A stretch of 64,000 nucleotides of DNA from Isoetes taiwanensis (taxonomy: Eukaryota > Streptophyta > Lycopodiopsida > Isoetales > Isoetaceae), in the NCBI GenBank assembly GCA_021234155.1, contig JAJEKV010000041.1:6828917-6892916 (forward strand), given 5' to 3'. Shown one piece after another: positions 24,440 to 36,099 of this stretch. The first letter of the stretch is position 1, and each line of letters starts with the position of its first letter. The position numbers were made by a program, and so were the translations under genes. The notes beneath the pieces are model-generated. The model was given only the letters and a program-made list of their open reading frames with translations. It was not told where the DNA came from and ran no database searches.

Positions 24440-27400
24440 GATGTCAACCAGGTTTTGGTGCCAATTTGCTAGCAACTATTGAAGTGTTTAAAGGTGATAC
24501 GGGTTTCAAATTTGGAAGAAGAAGGAATCCAAGTCGGGATTCACGGAGTTTGAGAATCTCACGAGTGCGATTGATGGCGGTGCCTTTGCCGCAGCTATTT
24601 TGCATCTCCTACAGGGTCGTCTTTGCGGTACTAATCCAGGAGGTGGTCCAACACGAGTGCAAGTACAGCTGCGGGTGGTGTGTCCCGCTAGCATTTTGCG
24701 GTGAGCGATTCGGTAAGCGAGATGCCACAAAAATAATGGAGGCTCAAGCCATTATGATGAGCAAGGTAGGAACTGCTGAAGTTAAAAGCGAGGGTAAGCA
24801 AAAGAAAATATTGGAATCTGATCAAGCATTTTTGAAGTTAAAAGTTCATCTCAAATAGATGTCTGGAAAAACAACTTAGGCGGCTTAAATTGTTTGAGAA
24901 AGATAATATAAGCGAGTTTTGAGAAGTTTGATTCTATGATTTACCCAGACTTGGAAGATGCGGGTACTATTGAATGATCAAAATCAAATTTTGTACTTGG
25001 CAAGTCAGGTTCCCATAATACTCATTTAGCTACATTAATTAAATGTGGCTACTAGCAAGAAACATCTTTGTGAGAATGATTAAGCGAGAGTTTGAGCAAA
25101 CCCGAAAGAAGGTTTTGATGATGAGAACAATCTTGAGGAAATATTATGCAGTGGCAAATTAAAAGATGGAAGTAGCTTCGGGTATGAGTAAGGATAAAAA
25201 TAGGGCCATGTTTTAAATGTAACGGTATAAGCGTTAAAAGCAAAATTATCATGAGTTAGGCAATGTGTTTAAGTGTTTTAGCTGATGGTAGACATCTAGC
25301 CCGAGTGTCCAAGTCCTAAAATCTTCATCACAGGCGGTCGTCTGCTAAATGGAGAAATGAGAGAGGAAGAGAAGATTTCAATAGCGAATGCGGTCAAAAG
25401 AAGAAAATACGATGAAAGGAAGTAGTGAAGATGAACTATTAGAGCTAAAAATGTAATCATGTCTCAAATAATGTTCTTGCTTCAAAATGCATTGCATGAC
25501 AACTTTTGTGTGTGATAGATTCAGGGCGAGAAAAGAGTGTAATCTTCAAGCCAAAATTACGCTCTGAGGATTGTGTAAGAGAGTTGGGCATGTCTGAGTT
25601 AGGAGATGGTGGAGTTGACAAATTAAGGATGTTGGTATTTTTAGGAAATCTTTGATTTGAGCGAACCTGTAAAAACTTCGAGAAGATGTGTTATTATTAA
25701 TGCGGTTTGGTGAGAAATTTGATTTCAGTGCTGTTGACCTGGATACAAAGTTGTATTTGGCCCGGAATGTACTATATTTCTTGATAATGAAATCAAATTT
25801 GTTGTGACGTGTTGTATCTGTTTGGATTTCATTACAATCTGTACCCTTGTCTTAACTCGTGAGTGTACATCAAACAAATTTGGCATACCGGACTTGGGCA
25901 TACAAATTCGGGGAATCTTGATATATTATTGGAAAAGAGGCTTGATTATTACAACTCAAATAAAGAAGAAAGTAGTTGTCTTTGGTTTTGCTTGGAAGCA
26001 AGTCCGAACAAACTTTAGAAATCAACTCTGAGGTCTAAAGGGTTTTGGAGTTAGTCCCACAGACTTGTGTGGACCTATATCTCCAACTATACGGATAGAG
26101 TTGGAAAGCTGGAGCTAGATCAAAGCATTAGATCGGCCGGTGAGGTGAATATCTATCAGATGAATTTAAATGGTTTTGTGCATCGAGGTATTAAAAGGCA
26201 ACTTACATAGATATTCTCCTAGCGAATGGAAGTGGGCGAGAGGAGCGGACATTATTGAATGCGGTTAGGTCTATGTTGAAGTACCGGGGCGCCTAATTTT
26301 TTTTGTGGGATGAGGCGGTGAAAGCGGTTGTGTTCATTGAGCAGGGGTTTACCCTCGTGAGCATTATGGAGCCATACACGAAATGCTGTAATTACGGTAG
26401 CTCCATCTTTGATAAGTTTAAAACTTATAGTTGTTTAAGCGTTTGCTTTCGGGTTCGAAGAGGTGAAAGAAAGCGATGGTCAGATCTATATCATATCTGG
26501 TGGGTTATGATGCAAATTCAAAAGAATATAGATTATAAATCAGCTCAAAGGAAAGTTATTGTTGTAGTAGAGATGTGGTATTTTTATGAAATGAATTTTA
26601 TAAAAAACTATTTCCAAGGTAAATACATCAGAGAAGACATATGGGGATGCGCATAATCCAAGAAAGAAGCATTAAGTGCATGAAAGACGAGGAGAAACAG
26701 AAGGAAAAATTATGTTGTCGTTCGGACTAATGTTTGAACTAGTGATGATGAAGCGGATCTTGTTTAGTGCACATCGAGGTGGACACCGCAAATGTGGTGA
26801 GTTAGCTAAGAAAACACGTAGAAGAAGTTCGACGCCACAAAGGGGAACTCTTTGGAAAAACCAAAAGGAAAAAAGAAACGAAGCTCGGATATTAAAAGAT
26901 GAAATCAAGACCTTTACTTGGAAGAGATGTTCATGGCCAGTAAAAAGGTTATTACCAATTGAGGGAAATAAACAGGTGTTTGTTTATTCTGGATTACGGA
27001 GAAAATGAAAGAGGCTCCAAAAGCTCTGATGAGGCCATAAGTGGTAATAATAAAGGTGATTGGAGAAAAGGCTATGGAAGATGAGATGAATTCATTTCAT
27101 AGAGCGGATATACTTATACACTAGTTGATAGACACGAAAACAAAAACATTATAGGAAGCAAATGGATATCACAATTAAACACGAGTTGATGGAAAATCTA
27201 GAAAATGCAAAGCAGACTAGTTGCTCAGGATTTAACAAAAGCAAGGTCAAGATTTGATGAAACATTTTCTCCATTGGTAAAAATTAATAGTCTTAGAATG
27301 TTAGCTGTGCAAATTACGAAGACTTGGAGAATCCATATGGATGTAGCCGCAGCCATTTTTAGTGCTAAGTTGAAGAAAGAAGAATTTATTTAAAAACTAG

Positions 27401-28510
27401 CTCGAGGTTACACATAAAGTTGGAAGTTGAATCATTTTGTTTATGGGTAAACAGCTCCTAGAGAATGGTACAAATACATGGATGAATATTATTTGTGAAC
27501 AAGGATTTGAGAAATTTCTATGTGATGGTAATCTCTGATTTAAGTGGAGATGAATGGTGTATAATTGCTCTATATGTGAATGACAATATTATAGTGGCTA
27601 AAGGAAAAATGTCCTATTACATTTGCGAAACTGACAAGCACGTTCAAATGGCCCGACTTAGGAGAAGCTGAAAAGGTTTCTTGGAATTGAAGTCTCTGAG
27701 GGGCGGGGCAAATAAGGCTACGCTCTTAAGTCAACAAACACATATTATTAATATGTTGGCTTTCAAAATGGAGGATTGCAATGTTACTTGAACCTCCATT
27801 GGTACTGGACACGGAATTTGAAGGTATGTGTCCAAAATGCGCTCAAGAAGGTCAAGCAAATGGAAAAAGGCACATATAGGTCTTTAATTGGTTGTCTGCA
27901 TATGTTGCTAATTGTACAAGGCCGGATCTTCTTTGTAAATTTGATAGCGGATACAATAACAATCGAGGTATAGCTCATTGGATTCACGAAGCTAAGAGGG
28001 TGTTGAAAGAGGTATTTGAAAGGTTCTTTGAAAGTTGGTGTCGTATATGAAATCAGCTAAACTTGAGATTAAGCTTATCGTGATTGATTGGAGATTTAAG
28101 ATCAAAGAAAGTCTACCTCGGGCTATTTAGTCATTCTAGGTGGAGCTCGGTGGCACGGAGTGCAAAAAAACAATCTAGCATAGCTTTCTGTCAAGTCGCA
28201 GAGGCTGAATATGATGCTGACATGCCTTGTGGCAAAAGGAGTGATTTGCAGGAAAGAAGGCTACTGGCGAGTGGAGACTCGTGAAAAATCCTACGGTTAT
28301 TTATTGTGACAATACAAGTTGTATAGCCATGAAAATCACATTTCAGCTTCCTTGAAAAAGAACAAAGCACATTGAAATGGAGTTCATTTTCTAAGAGACA
28401 TGGTAAAGAAAAAACTTGTTGTCCATATTAAGGCGATGATCAATTAGGCGATATTGACTAAAGCACTATGATTAACAATTCTGGCGAGAATTTTATCTGA
28501 TATATTAGTG
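24440..28510 (+). pseudogene. Decayed Ty1/copia gag-pol
   Basis: Known copia order: gag, protease, integrase, RT, RNase H. Visible here: gag with no recognisable motif (24466-24858 is merely the longest frame); a weak protease/pre-integrase area at 25.5-25.8 kb; the integrase core motif TDLCGPIS (26059-26082) with the first catalytic Asp; a 'WDEAV' segment (26303 on); RT start 'DEMNSFH' (27083 on); the RT block 'RLVAQDL...FDETFSPLVK' (27211-27285) and 'IHMDVAAAIF' (27334 on); and the RT active site YVND (27573-27584), where Asn replaces the first Asp of YVDD. RNase H remnants include 'YRSLIGCLHML' (27875 on), 'VIYCDNTSCIAM' (28296-28331) and 'RTKHIEMEF' (28359 on). Many stops and frameshifts occur. 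Both the RT substitution and the breaks indicate loss of function. Confidence 0.8.
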
Positions 28511-28527
28511 TCCCGGATTTATTACAT

Positions 28528-28535
28528 GAAGGGAA
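28528..28535 (+). other. Polypurine tract of the copia element
   Basis: The sequence gaagggaa lies directly before the TG of the 3' LTR. It is the expected plus-strand primer for reverse transcription. Confidence 0.65.
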
Positions 28536-29161
28536 TGAAGTGTGTTGTCATGTAATAATTTAACTTCTGAAGAAGATTGAGGTCTCTTTGCTAAAAGTCA
28601 GAGTGTTAAGGTGAAGTTGTTAGGTCAACTTATGGGCTAAAGCCGGTGACTAGGCACCCGTAGTTTATAATAAGTATTTATATGGTGAACTTGGTTGGTT
28701 AAAGGTTGTTCAAATAAATTGTGAAAAGCACAAAATAATAAGGATTCAATGGTAGGAATTTGTTGAAACCTTTAAAGCGTGGGATATTAGCGAGATCAAG
28801 ATTTCTACAGTTTAAAATTCGATCTGCTTCTTGAAACATCAGCCGAACTGGCGCTGAAATAAGCACAAACAAAGCGAGTGATTATCACGAGGCAATAAAA
28901 GCGGATGGAAGTGGTGTTTTAGGTTGAATCCGGTAGGGTCAACATTACTCGTGCAGGTCAATCGGTTCGGTGATTACTTGCTACACTAAATCCAATGGTT
29001 CCCTTATGATTTAGGTTCTTGGATTAGTGACCAAATTGTGGCTCCATAAACCTAGACTATATGTTGAAGTAATGAATACAAGCTCTAGTTAAAAGTTGTT
29101 AGTAAATTTGGTGTCACAAAGTTGTATGGTAAGATTGAAAATCTAAAGGACAATTACAACA
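28536..29161 (+). repeat. 3' LTR of the copia element
   Basis: A 626-bp repeat colinear with the 5' LTR and ending with the same 'acaattacaaca'. It lacks the ~107-bp segment that carries the TATA-like site in the 5' LTR (junction at 'cccttatg|atttagg', about 29005). The deletion is either a private event after insertion or reflects recombination between related elements. Confidence 0.85.
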
Positions 29162-30120
29162 TAATTCATGCATGCTATGCCCACATGGATTCGGCCCGTT
29201 GCCGCCCCACACGCCCAGGTGTCGTGACGGGGGGAGATTGGATGGGGGAGTGACTAGGCCAAGGGGAGGCAGATAGGATTTTTTTTTTTTTTTTTTCAAA
29301 TTTGGCACGAATACCAAGAAGTGAAAAACGAAGATCAATATGGGGTCTTTTCAAAATAGAATGGGAGAATCTTTTTGCAAAAAAAAAAGAGCATTTGTTT
29401 TTTCGGCTAAAATGGAAGTGAAATTTGATGAAGTGGCAAGTTGGTGGGATGATTTGGCAAATGGGTAATGACATGGCATTAAGAAGTGATGATGTGTCAA
29501 ATGAGGTGGCAAAATGACTTTTTTCTAGTCAAAACCTTTTGTGAGGTGGTGATGATGTGGATGACATGTGTATGATGATGTGGAAGCACTTTGGAGATGA
29601 TATGGCACCTTGGGATGATGACATGTCACCTAAGGTATCAAAATGAATTCATTTAGGTCAAAATTTTTGGAAAAAATAAGTTTTTGGTAGGTGACACATG
29701 ACATGGACGTTCTTGGGTGATGATGTGGATGGTATTTGACATTTTTGAAGATGATGTGGGCAATTTGGCACCCAATTTGGCACTAGTGCACATAACAATA
29801 GATCTTATATGCAATAACTTGGATATTTTGCTTCTCAACACCTTTTTGAAGAAAATGTGCACTTTCTCTTTCTATCTTAGCTTTTAAAGAGAGAAGATGA
29901 TTTTAGACCATGGAAATAGCCAAATTTGGTGGGAATTTTTGCCTTTTTCAAAGGTACTGAATGTATGATGGGTGTGTGATGCATGTATGGTGTGTTTTGA
30001 CTAGAAAAAAGACTCTTTGCCAACTTGGGCTAGAGAAAATGATGGTGAGGCATGAAAATATGAGTTATGAGGCATGTATGGTGTCTGTGGATGGGATTGA
30101 GGTAGCAGGGTCATGTAAGA
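29162..30120 (-). repeat. LTR-like repeat, blocks R and S (interrupted copy, right part)
   Basis: Block R runs from 'taattcatgcatgctatgccc' through 'gccgccccacacgcccag', a T-run (29279-29297) and many 'gatgatgtgg/gatgacatgg' words to about 29860. Copies lie at 31312-31990 and 39980-40615. Block S (about 29860-30120, with 'cttttaaagagagaagatgat' and 'gactctttgccaacttgggctag') recurs at 40612-40835. The complement of block R matches the Tat-like LTR near 49.5 kb, so these are minus-oriented LTR fragments. Open frames inside are simple-repeat artefacts. Confidence 0.65.
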
Positions 30121-30551
30121 AGCCTTGGAAAATATAACTCATGCCAAAATGATTTCAAACCAGCCACGTACCAAGTAATCTTAGGGGTCTTCCAAACTTC
30201 AAACTTGAGGGGTCTTCCAATCTTCAAACTCTACTATGCTTGCTTGAATCTTTCCTTACTGCACTTGCATGATATCCAATGAATGTCCTTCCCTTGGTTC
30301 TTCAACAAAGGTGTCAATTTGTGATCTTCAAAGATGAGAGTCTTCAAACTTCTAGTTCTTGCACACATGTTTTAGACAAAAGTAAGACAAAGGTATGCAA
30401 ATTGTATGCATTGCTTTTCTATGCTGCCAAAATGTGGCAGCATCATGCTGAACAAAGAAGGATAGGCTGGTCCCCCAGCCTCTAGTTATGCACATGAGTT
30501 CTCTAAAGTTCTTGATGGTTGCCAATGTGGAAGTATGGTTGACAAGATAGG
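30121..30551. other. No recognised gene between repeat copies
   Basis: This short unique-looking stretch has frequent 'cttccaa' and 'cttcaaa' words. The 68-residue plus frame at 30279-30485 shows no motif. It probably belongs to the same LTR-like family beyond block S, but I see no second copy inside the window. Confidence 0.35.
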
Positions 30552-31990
30552 TTTTTGCAATAACTCTTATTTGCCAAGTACATACCTCTACATCCTAATT
30601 TTTCTTTTTTCTTTTAGCAAATAATGCATCTGCATCATGCCTATTAATCTCCTTCTCTCTCTTGATTTCCAGATGATCCAAACAACCTCAAACAAGTTTC
30701 AGATAGTTATTGTGATCAATCTTACGCAAATTCTCGCTTCTATTCTTCACTTTACCTTTTGTTGTATAGTTGACTCTAAACTAAAAGGAAATTCTTTTGC
30801 CAAGGGTCGGATTTTCATTCATTAAGATAACATACAGTCAATCAAAACATTCTCAAGCTCTAATGTCTTAGGCACAGGATCTAGAAATATTGCTAATAGA
30901 TGAAATCGAAGAGTTTGCCTCAATAATCCATCGATTCATGAAGGAAGGAAGGCAGATTCAAGCATTAGCAGGTTAATCCGGTCTCTCCAGCAAGTCTCTT
31001 GATAGAATCTCACCCCTAAAGCCCTCAAATTCCTCTGTAACTAAATTCCCCTTTCATATTCTTTGTTTCTGGTCCATTCTTGGCAAATCTGGCGTCCAAT
31101 CTTGTCTTTTAGTTTAGTTCTGGGTTTCTTGGCTTAGAATAGGTAGATCCGGGTTGTTTTAGCTATGATTAGGCTATTGAATCGAGCTGTAAATCCAGAT
31201 CTTGGCATACACCTGTTTTTAGGGTTCTTCAGGTTTTTGATGAAATATCCCATAGGCATTTTGAAAGAAGAAGGCTCGGGTATATAAGGCATAAAAAAAT
31301 CTTATTATTAATTCATGCGTGCTATGCCCACGTGGATTCGGCCCGTTGCCGCCCCACACGCCCAGCTGTTGTGGCAAGAGGAGATTGGATGGGGGAGTGA
31401 CTAGGCCAAAAGGGGCAGATAGGAATTTTTTTTTTTCAAATTTGGCACGAATAACAAGAAGTGAAAAACAAAGGTCGATATGGGGTCTTCTTCAAAAATT
31501 CTTTCTTTTTACAAGGAATCTTTCCACAAGATAGAGGCGTTTTGCAAAAAGCATTTGTTTTTGGCTAAAATGGAAATTGTGATAGAGTGTAAGTTGGTGG
31601 GATGATTTGGAAAATGGGTAATGACATGGCATTATGAAGTGATGATGTGTCAAGTGAGGTGGCAAAATGACTTTTTTATAGTCAAAACCTTTTGTGAGGT
31701 GGTGATGATGTGGACGACATGTGTATGATGTGGAAGCACTTTGAGGATGATGTGGCACCATGGGATGATGACATGTCACCTAAGGTATCAAAATGACTTC
31801 ATTTAGGTCAAAATTTTTGAAAAAATAAGTTTTTGGTAGGTGACACGTGTATGATGACATGGATGTTCTTGGGTGATGATGTGGATGCTATTTGACATTT
31901 TTGAGGATGATGTGGACAATTTGACACCCAATTTGGCACTAGTGCACATAGCAATAGATCTTATATGCCATAACTTGGATATTTTGCTTC
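30552..31990 (-). repeat. LTR-like repeat, uninterrupted Q+R copy
   Basis: Block Q (30552-31311) and block R (31312-31990) are contiguous here, with the single target word 'ttattaattcatg' where the copia element has split the other copy. It matches 22985-23694 plus 29162-29860 closely. This is the empty-site paralogue that proves the copia insertion. Confidence 0.75.
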
Positions 31991-32474
31991 TCAACTTCAT
32001 CAAGACAATCATCAAATTTCCAAGTATACCTCAGCTTGTCACTTTATGAACTCAAATATAGTACATTGATCTCACAAGGTTCGGTTTTATTGCATGATGA
32101 ACATCACACATGAGTTTTGTAGTCAATCCTAAGCTCATAAGTCTTAGGCACAGGATAAATTGCACATAACAGTCATTCTATCATATTTGTTCAAAATTCT
32201 GGCAATTCTTGGAGCAAGGAAGGTATTTCAAAGCATGTAATGATCTTTCTGGCCAATGTGAAGGGTGAGCAAGACGATCTTCATGCCAAAATCCTTTGAA
32301 AAACTCTAAAACAATCTCCCCCTTTTGAATTTCCCCTGTTTCCAGCTCAATCTTGGTAAACCCATCATTATACTTTGTCTTTTTGCTGGGTTTTAGGTTT
32401 CTTGGCATAATCTAGGAAGGTGAGAGGTGATTTGGCTTAAGAGAGATGACTTGGCACCAATGGGATAATGATGT
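31991..32474. other. No recognised gene
   Basis: The stretch includes 'tcttaggcacaggat' and 'ggcaattcttgg', words that also occur in block Q, so it is probably diverged repeat sequence. The minus frame at 32181-32408 has no motif. Confidence 0.35.
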
Positions 32475-32690
32475 GAGTGAATGAAAATCCGGCCCTTGGC
32501 AAAAGAATTTCCTTTCAGTTTAGAGTCAACTATGCAAAAAAGGTAAAGTGAAGAATTAAAGCGAGAATTTGGGTAAGATTGATTACCATAACTATCTGAA
32601 ACTTGTTTGAGATTGTTTGGATCATCTGGAAATCAAGAGAGAAAAGGAGATTAATAGGCATGATGCAGATGCATTATTTGCTAAAAGAAA
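32475..32690 (+). repeat. Inverted copy of part of block Q
   Basis: This is the reverse complement of about 22995-23210 and 30610-30830. The shared text includes 'gaaaatccggcccttggcaa' and 'ggagattaataggcatgatg'. Together with block Q at 30.6 kb it forms an inverted pair about 1.65 kb apart. Confidence 0.75.
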
Positions 32691-33286
32691 CAAGGTGCCC
32701 TTCATGGTCAGAGAGTGAAGTGGCTTAAATCATAGTTCAAAGTCATGTTTTGACAGTCAATTTAAATTGCTACTTCTAGACAATAGAATACTTGAACAAT
32801 GTACTGAATAGATCTCTTGCTCTCAAGATCAAAACTACTTGAGACATCCTTTGTCACATCAAAACACGCCTCTTCTTCTTGGTACCAATGTTATAAACAT
32901 AGCCAACTTCTCCTTTGTGAAGACAACATCAAAAGCTTGACATCTTCCGCAGAAAAGATAACTCCTTACATTCTTGCATCTCCATGGATCGGAAGAATTA
33001 TGCCACGCATTGCAAGAAGAGTTAAGCAGGTATCAACTTCTCGAGAGTGATTGGGGCCATAAAGTGATTCGCAAAGAGGCATAAATGGTTGGGATCCACC
33101 ATTATTTTCTGTGGGGTCCATTATCTGTCATCTTCGTCGGCCATGTCGGGCCATATTCATGGTAGGATAAGCCAGATTGTGGAGCCCGGCGACCAAACAC
33201 ACTTGCTTGGCGGTTAGATGGTTTGCACATCCGTAGCCCAACAACAAAATTTGCCGGTTTATAGCCGATAGGAATTTGAGCGGAGT
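32691..33286. other. No recognised gene
   Basis: A single plus frame (32817-33050, 77 residues) has no motif that I know. No repeat copy of this stretch was seen elsewhere in the window. Confidence 0.35.
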
Positions 33287-33368
33287 TTTAGCATATTCGG
33301 ATATATACTAGCATATACGAACATGCAAAGCCGCACGTAGTAGGGATTGCCCTAGAGGCAACCCAAAA
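33287..33368 (+). repeat. Left copy of a short direct repeat flanking the LRR region
   Basis: The order 'tagcatattc', 'ggatatatact', 'agcatatacgaacatgc', 'agggattgccctagaggcaacccaaaa' corresponds, with divergence, to 38950-39056. The end 'gaggcaaccca' is nearly identical in both. The pair encloses about 5.6 kb that includes the LRR pseudogene. Confidence 0.45.
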
Positions 33369-36090
33369 TACCAACAAAGGCATGAATTCATTAGAAAAAT
33401 CTACTTGAAGATGTCACGGAACTACATCACTTGGCATGAAGGATATAGATGCAGCGATCAACATGTTGGTTTGGGTATTCAGCGCTGTTAAATGTAATAT
33501 GATTAGTTCGCGATGCCAAGATGTCATAAGCGATCTAAGTCCTTTTGATGCGGCATTTTTTATCTTGCATTTGTTACGTGAAGATGCTACGATTTTATTG
33601 AAACTCAGCTAGAGAAACGAGAAGGACATATAAAATTACGAGATGTGCACATCTGTAAGCGGAAGCATGTCATTTATCGGCATTTAAAAATGTCCATCCT
33701 CCCATTACCATATTGGGAATCCACACTACCACTCTAAAATCTTATTTCTTAAAGATAATCACGGCATGAAGCTCACGGAAAGCGAGAATGCAGTTACAAG
33801 TCCATAATGGTCACACTTTAGGCGAGCTTCTTCCAAACAAGGAACAAGAACAATTAAAATACCGCCATTTTGGACCATTCGAGAGCAAAATATAGCGGTG
33901 TGCATTACTCTACGGATGGCTTCAATAAAATTTGCTACATGAGGGAGAAGCGCGATCGCAATTGTTAGCATTGCACTTTGTCATCTCATTTCGAGGTTAA
34001 GAATTAGTTTTTCATTCTAACCACATTTTCATGTGGAGATGCCTTTGTTAATGTGATTACCTTATATAGTTGGGAAAATAATGAGTCGATTACACTTAAC
34101 TTTTGTGCTGCCGGAACTTGAATGATGTGAAGTAATACAACATCACGTGGAACCTTTCTACTTTCTTTCCTTGCTACATTTGAGATATCACCGCAGAAAC
34201 AAAACATGCATACATGGCATATAGCGAGAGATAAGCTTATGAACCATGAGGGTCTGATGGACATCTGTCGTTTCCACTTAAGAGCGATTCAGTTAATTTG
34301 GTTTTATATATTTGATAGCTTTGAAAATATGCAATAAGCATGATCCTGTAAGCCAAGTGGCAAAATACACATATCAAGGATCATGGCCATGGCTATAGAT
34401 CATATGGTAGAAGTGTTCAAGTAAAGAAAGCCTATCAAAGTATGCAATAATCGAGATGTATTTTACAAGCGTAAAAATAGAAATTGAAAAGGGTTTAGGT
34501 CAACAACAAAGTTGAAACAATTTACAATCATAATTTATTCCCAAATTTTTGAGCTCAGCGTATTTTGCACCCACGAGAACAAGAAAAAACAATGTGCATG
34601 AGTCCTACATTTTGAACTTATCTGGCGAGGTAGTCTTCAAATTGACACATCGCATAAAACGATTGCTACAAGGGATTTTTGTATGTGCATATGATACGGA
34701 AATGTAAGGAAATACATGTCATCTTTGATATTGTCCCAGCGTTGTGTATCTCCATTTCTCTTCTTAAAAGGCTGTTATTCATATTGAATGAAAACACATA
34801 ACCTACACTCTAGCGAAATAAAAAATTGCACCTATAGCACATTTAGTTGCATGAAAGCCTATCTCAATCTGTGAGAATATTAGTATAGGTATTAGCTAGA
34901 TCTAACAGCATCTGGAGAAGTCGTGCCTATGGAGACATGCTAAAAATTACTCTAGAACTGAAAATTGAAGTAAGAAATGATCATGAAGAAAAGCTCATGT
35001 TGAGATATAGTGGTGTTCGGACATAACATACCTTTGCTTATCACCGAGGATAATATGGTGGAAATTGTTGGAAGTGATTTGGACACCATTATGCATCACC
35101 AACATACCCTTGCATTGCTTCTTGGCCAATTTACCACTAAGAAGCTTGGATTGTTGGGCTACTCAAGCCCCAATTAATCCCGGAAATAAATGGGTTTGCA
35201 ATTGAATCGACAAACTTAGCAAGCATCTCCTAAATTTGGCTTGATGGAAGCCATTGGCAATAAGGCTGGACATTGTATCCATCCTAAGCTGAGATAGTAC
35301 ATATATTTCCACAATTAGTTGAGGAGAGTAAAACCATAAACATTTCTCGATAATGGCTAATTATTCTGGCGGCACGCATTGCATGAAATGTCGATTAAAG
35401 GCCCGGACAAAGTACTTTCGATGTTGTCTTCACTCTGCATGCAGCCTTTTACGAGAACCTTTGGTGGCCTTTGCCATGCTCCACATTTTGCCTTGCAAAA
35501 TGGGCAAACCACATCTTTATTCAAGTTGTGCACCTCATTCAATCGACATTTATACTTTAAATAGAAAGGCGAGGAGGTCTTTAAGCCTTGAAACAAAATG
35601 GAATCATGGTTTGTCTCTCTAGTTAATCAATCGAATTATGGCCCGCAGACGAGGGGAAACGATACAAGGTTTTCAGAAACAATAGCTCGGCCCGAAGGCG
35701 GTATCTTTTCTTTGTTGTAATCGAAGTCTGGCCGTTCTTCGAAGGTCTTAAACCAGAATCTTACCATAACCTGTGAACACGAAACAACAAAGGGGTAGAG
35801 CAAAATCTGATTGGGTCAAGCAAGCACATTGGGACTCATCGATCCACGAAAGGATCTGCTTTTACCTCACGGTATCACACGTGTCTTCTTGTATACGTAT
35901 GAACTTATTCTCGGCGGATCTACATAGAATAGAAAGCCTTGATTCTTGGGAGTCATCCTTTGTGAAGTTAAATTTGTGAGGGCGCACAAGTTGTTATCAT
36001 GGATATATCTATATTTCTATATCACGGAATGGTGGGAATTCCGAGGAAGTCAAATGGTTATGTGAAAGATTTACGGACTAGCACCAGAGT
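33369..36090. other. Mostly unassigned; possible 3' part of the LRR pseudogene
   Basis: Minus-strand frames at 33759-33971, 34004-34264 and 35357-35596 are short. The last ends with an 'LSGPL-DISCN'-like stretch that could be a leucine-rich-repeat relic. I found no convincing kinase motif (HRD, DFG) in this region. It could hold the decayed C-terminal part of the receptor gene to the right, but it could equally be unrelated DNA. Confidence 0.3.
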
Positions 36091-36099
36091 GTCATTCAA

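Larger units (their letters stand above)
23695..29161 (+). mobile_element. Ty1/copia LTR retrotransposon, complete in outline but decayed
   Basis: A 5.47-kb element with all structural landmarks: 5' LTR, initiator-Met PBS, gag-pol remnant in the copia order (integrase before RT and RNase H), polypurine tract, 3' LTR and a 5-bp target duplication. It sits inside an older LTR-like repeat. The pol frame is broken many times, so the element cannot move by itself. The two LTRs differ by many substitutions and by a ~107-bp deletion in the 3' copy, so the insertion is not recent unless sequencing errors inflate the divergence. Confidence 0.85.
23690..29166. other. Target-site duplication TAATT flanking the copia element
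   Basis: TAATT lies at 23690-23694, directly left of the 5' LTR, and at 29162-29166, directly right of the 3' LTR. Uninterrupted paralogues (31300-31320 and 39970-39990) carry a single taattcatg at the same place. This confirms both element edges and the 5-bp duplication expected for Ty1/copia. Confidence 0.8.

Noticed and set aside
29279-29297. T-runs at 29279, 31421 and 40099 as poly(T) SINE ends
   Set aside because: The runs sit at the same place inside block R of an LTR-like family and have no box A/B upstream.
34004-34264. Possible receptor kinase domain left of the LRR pseudogene
   Set aside because: Only a loose 'HENVVR'-like word was seen; no HRD, DFG or glycine-rich loop could be found.
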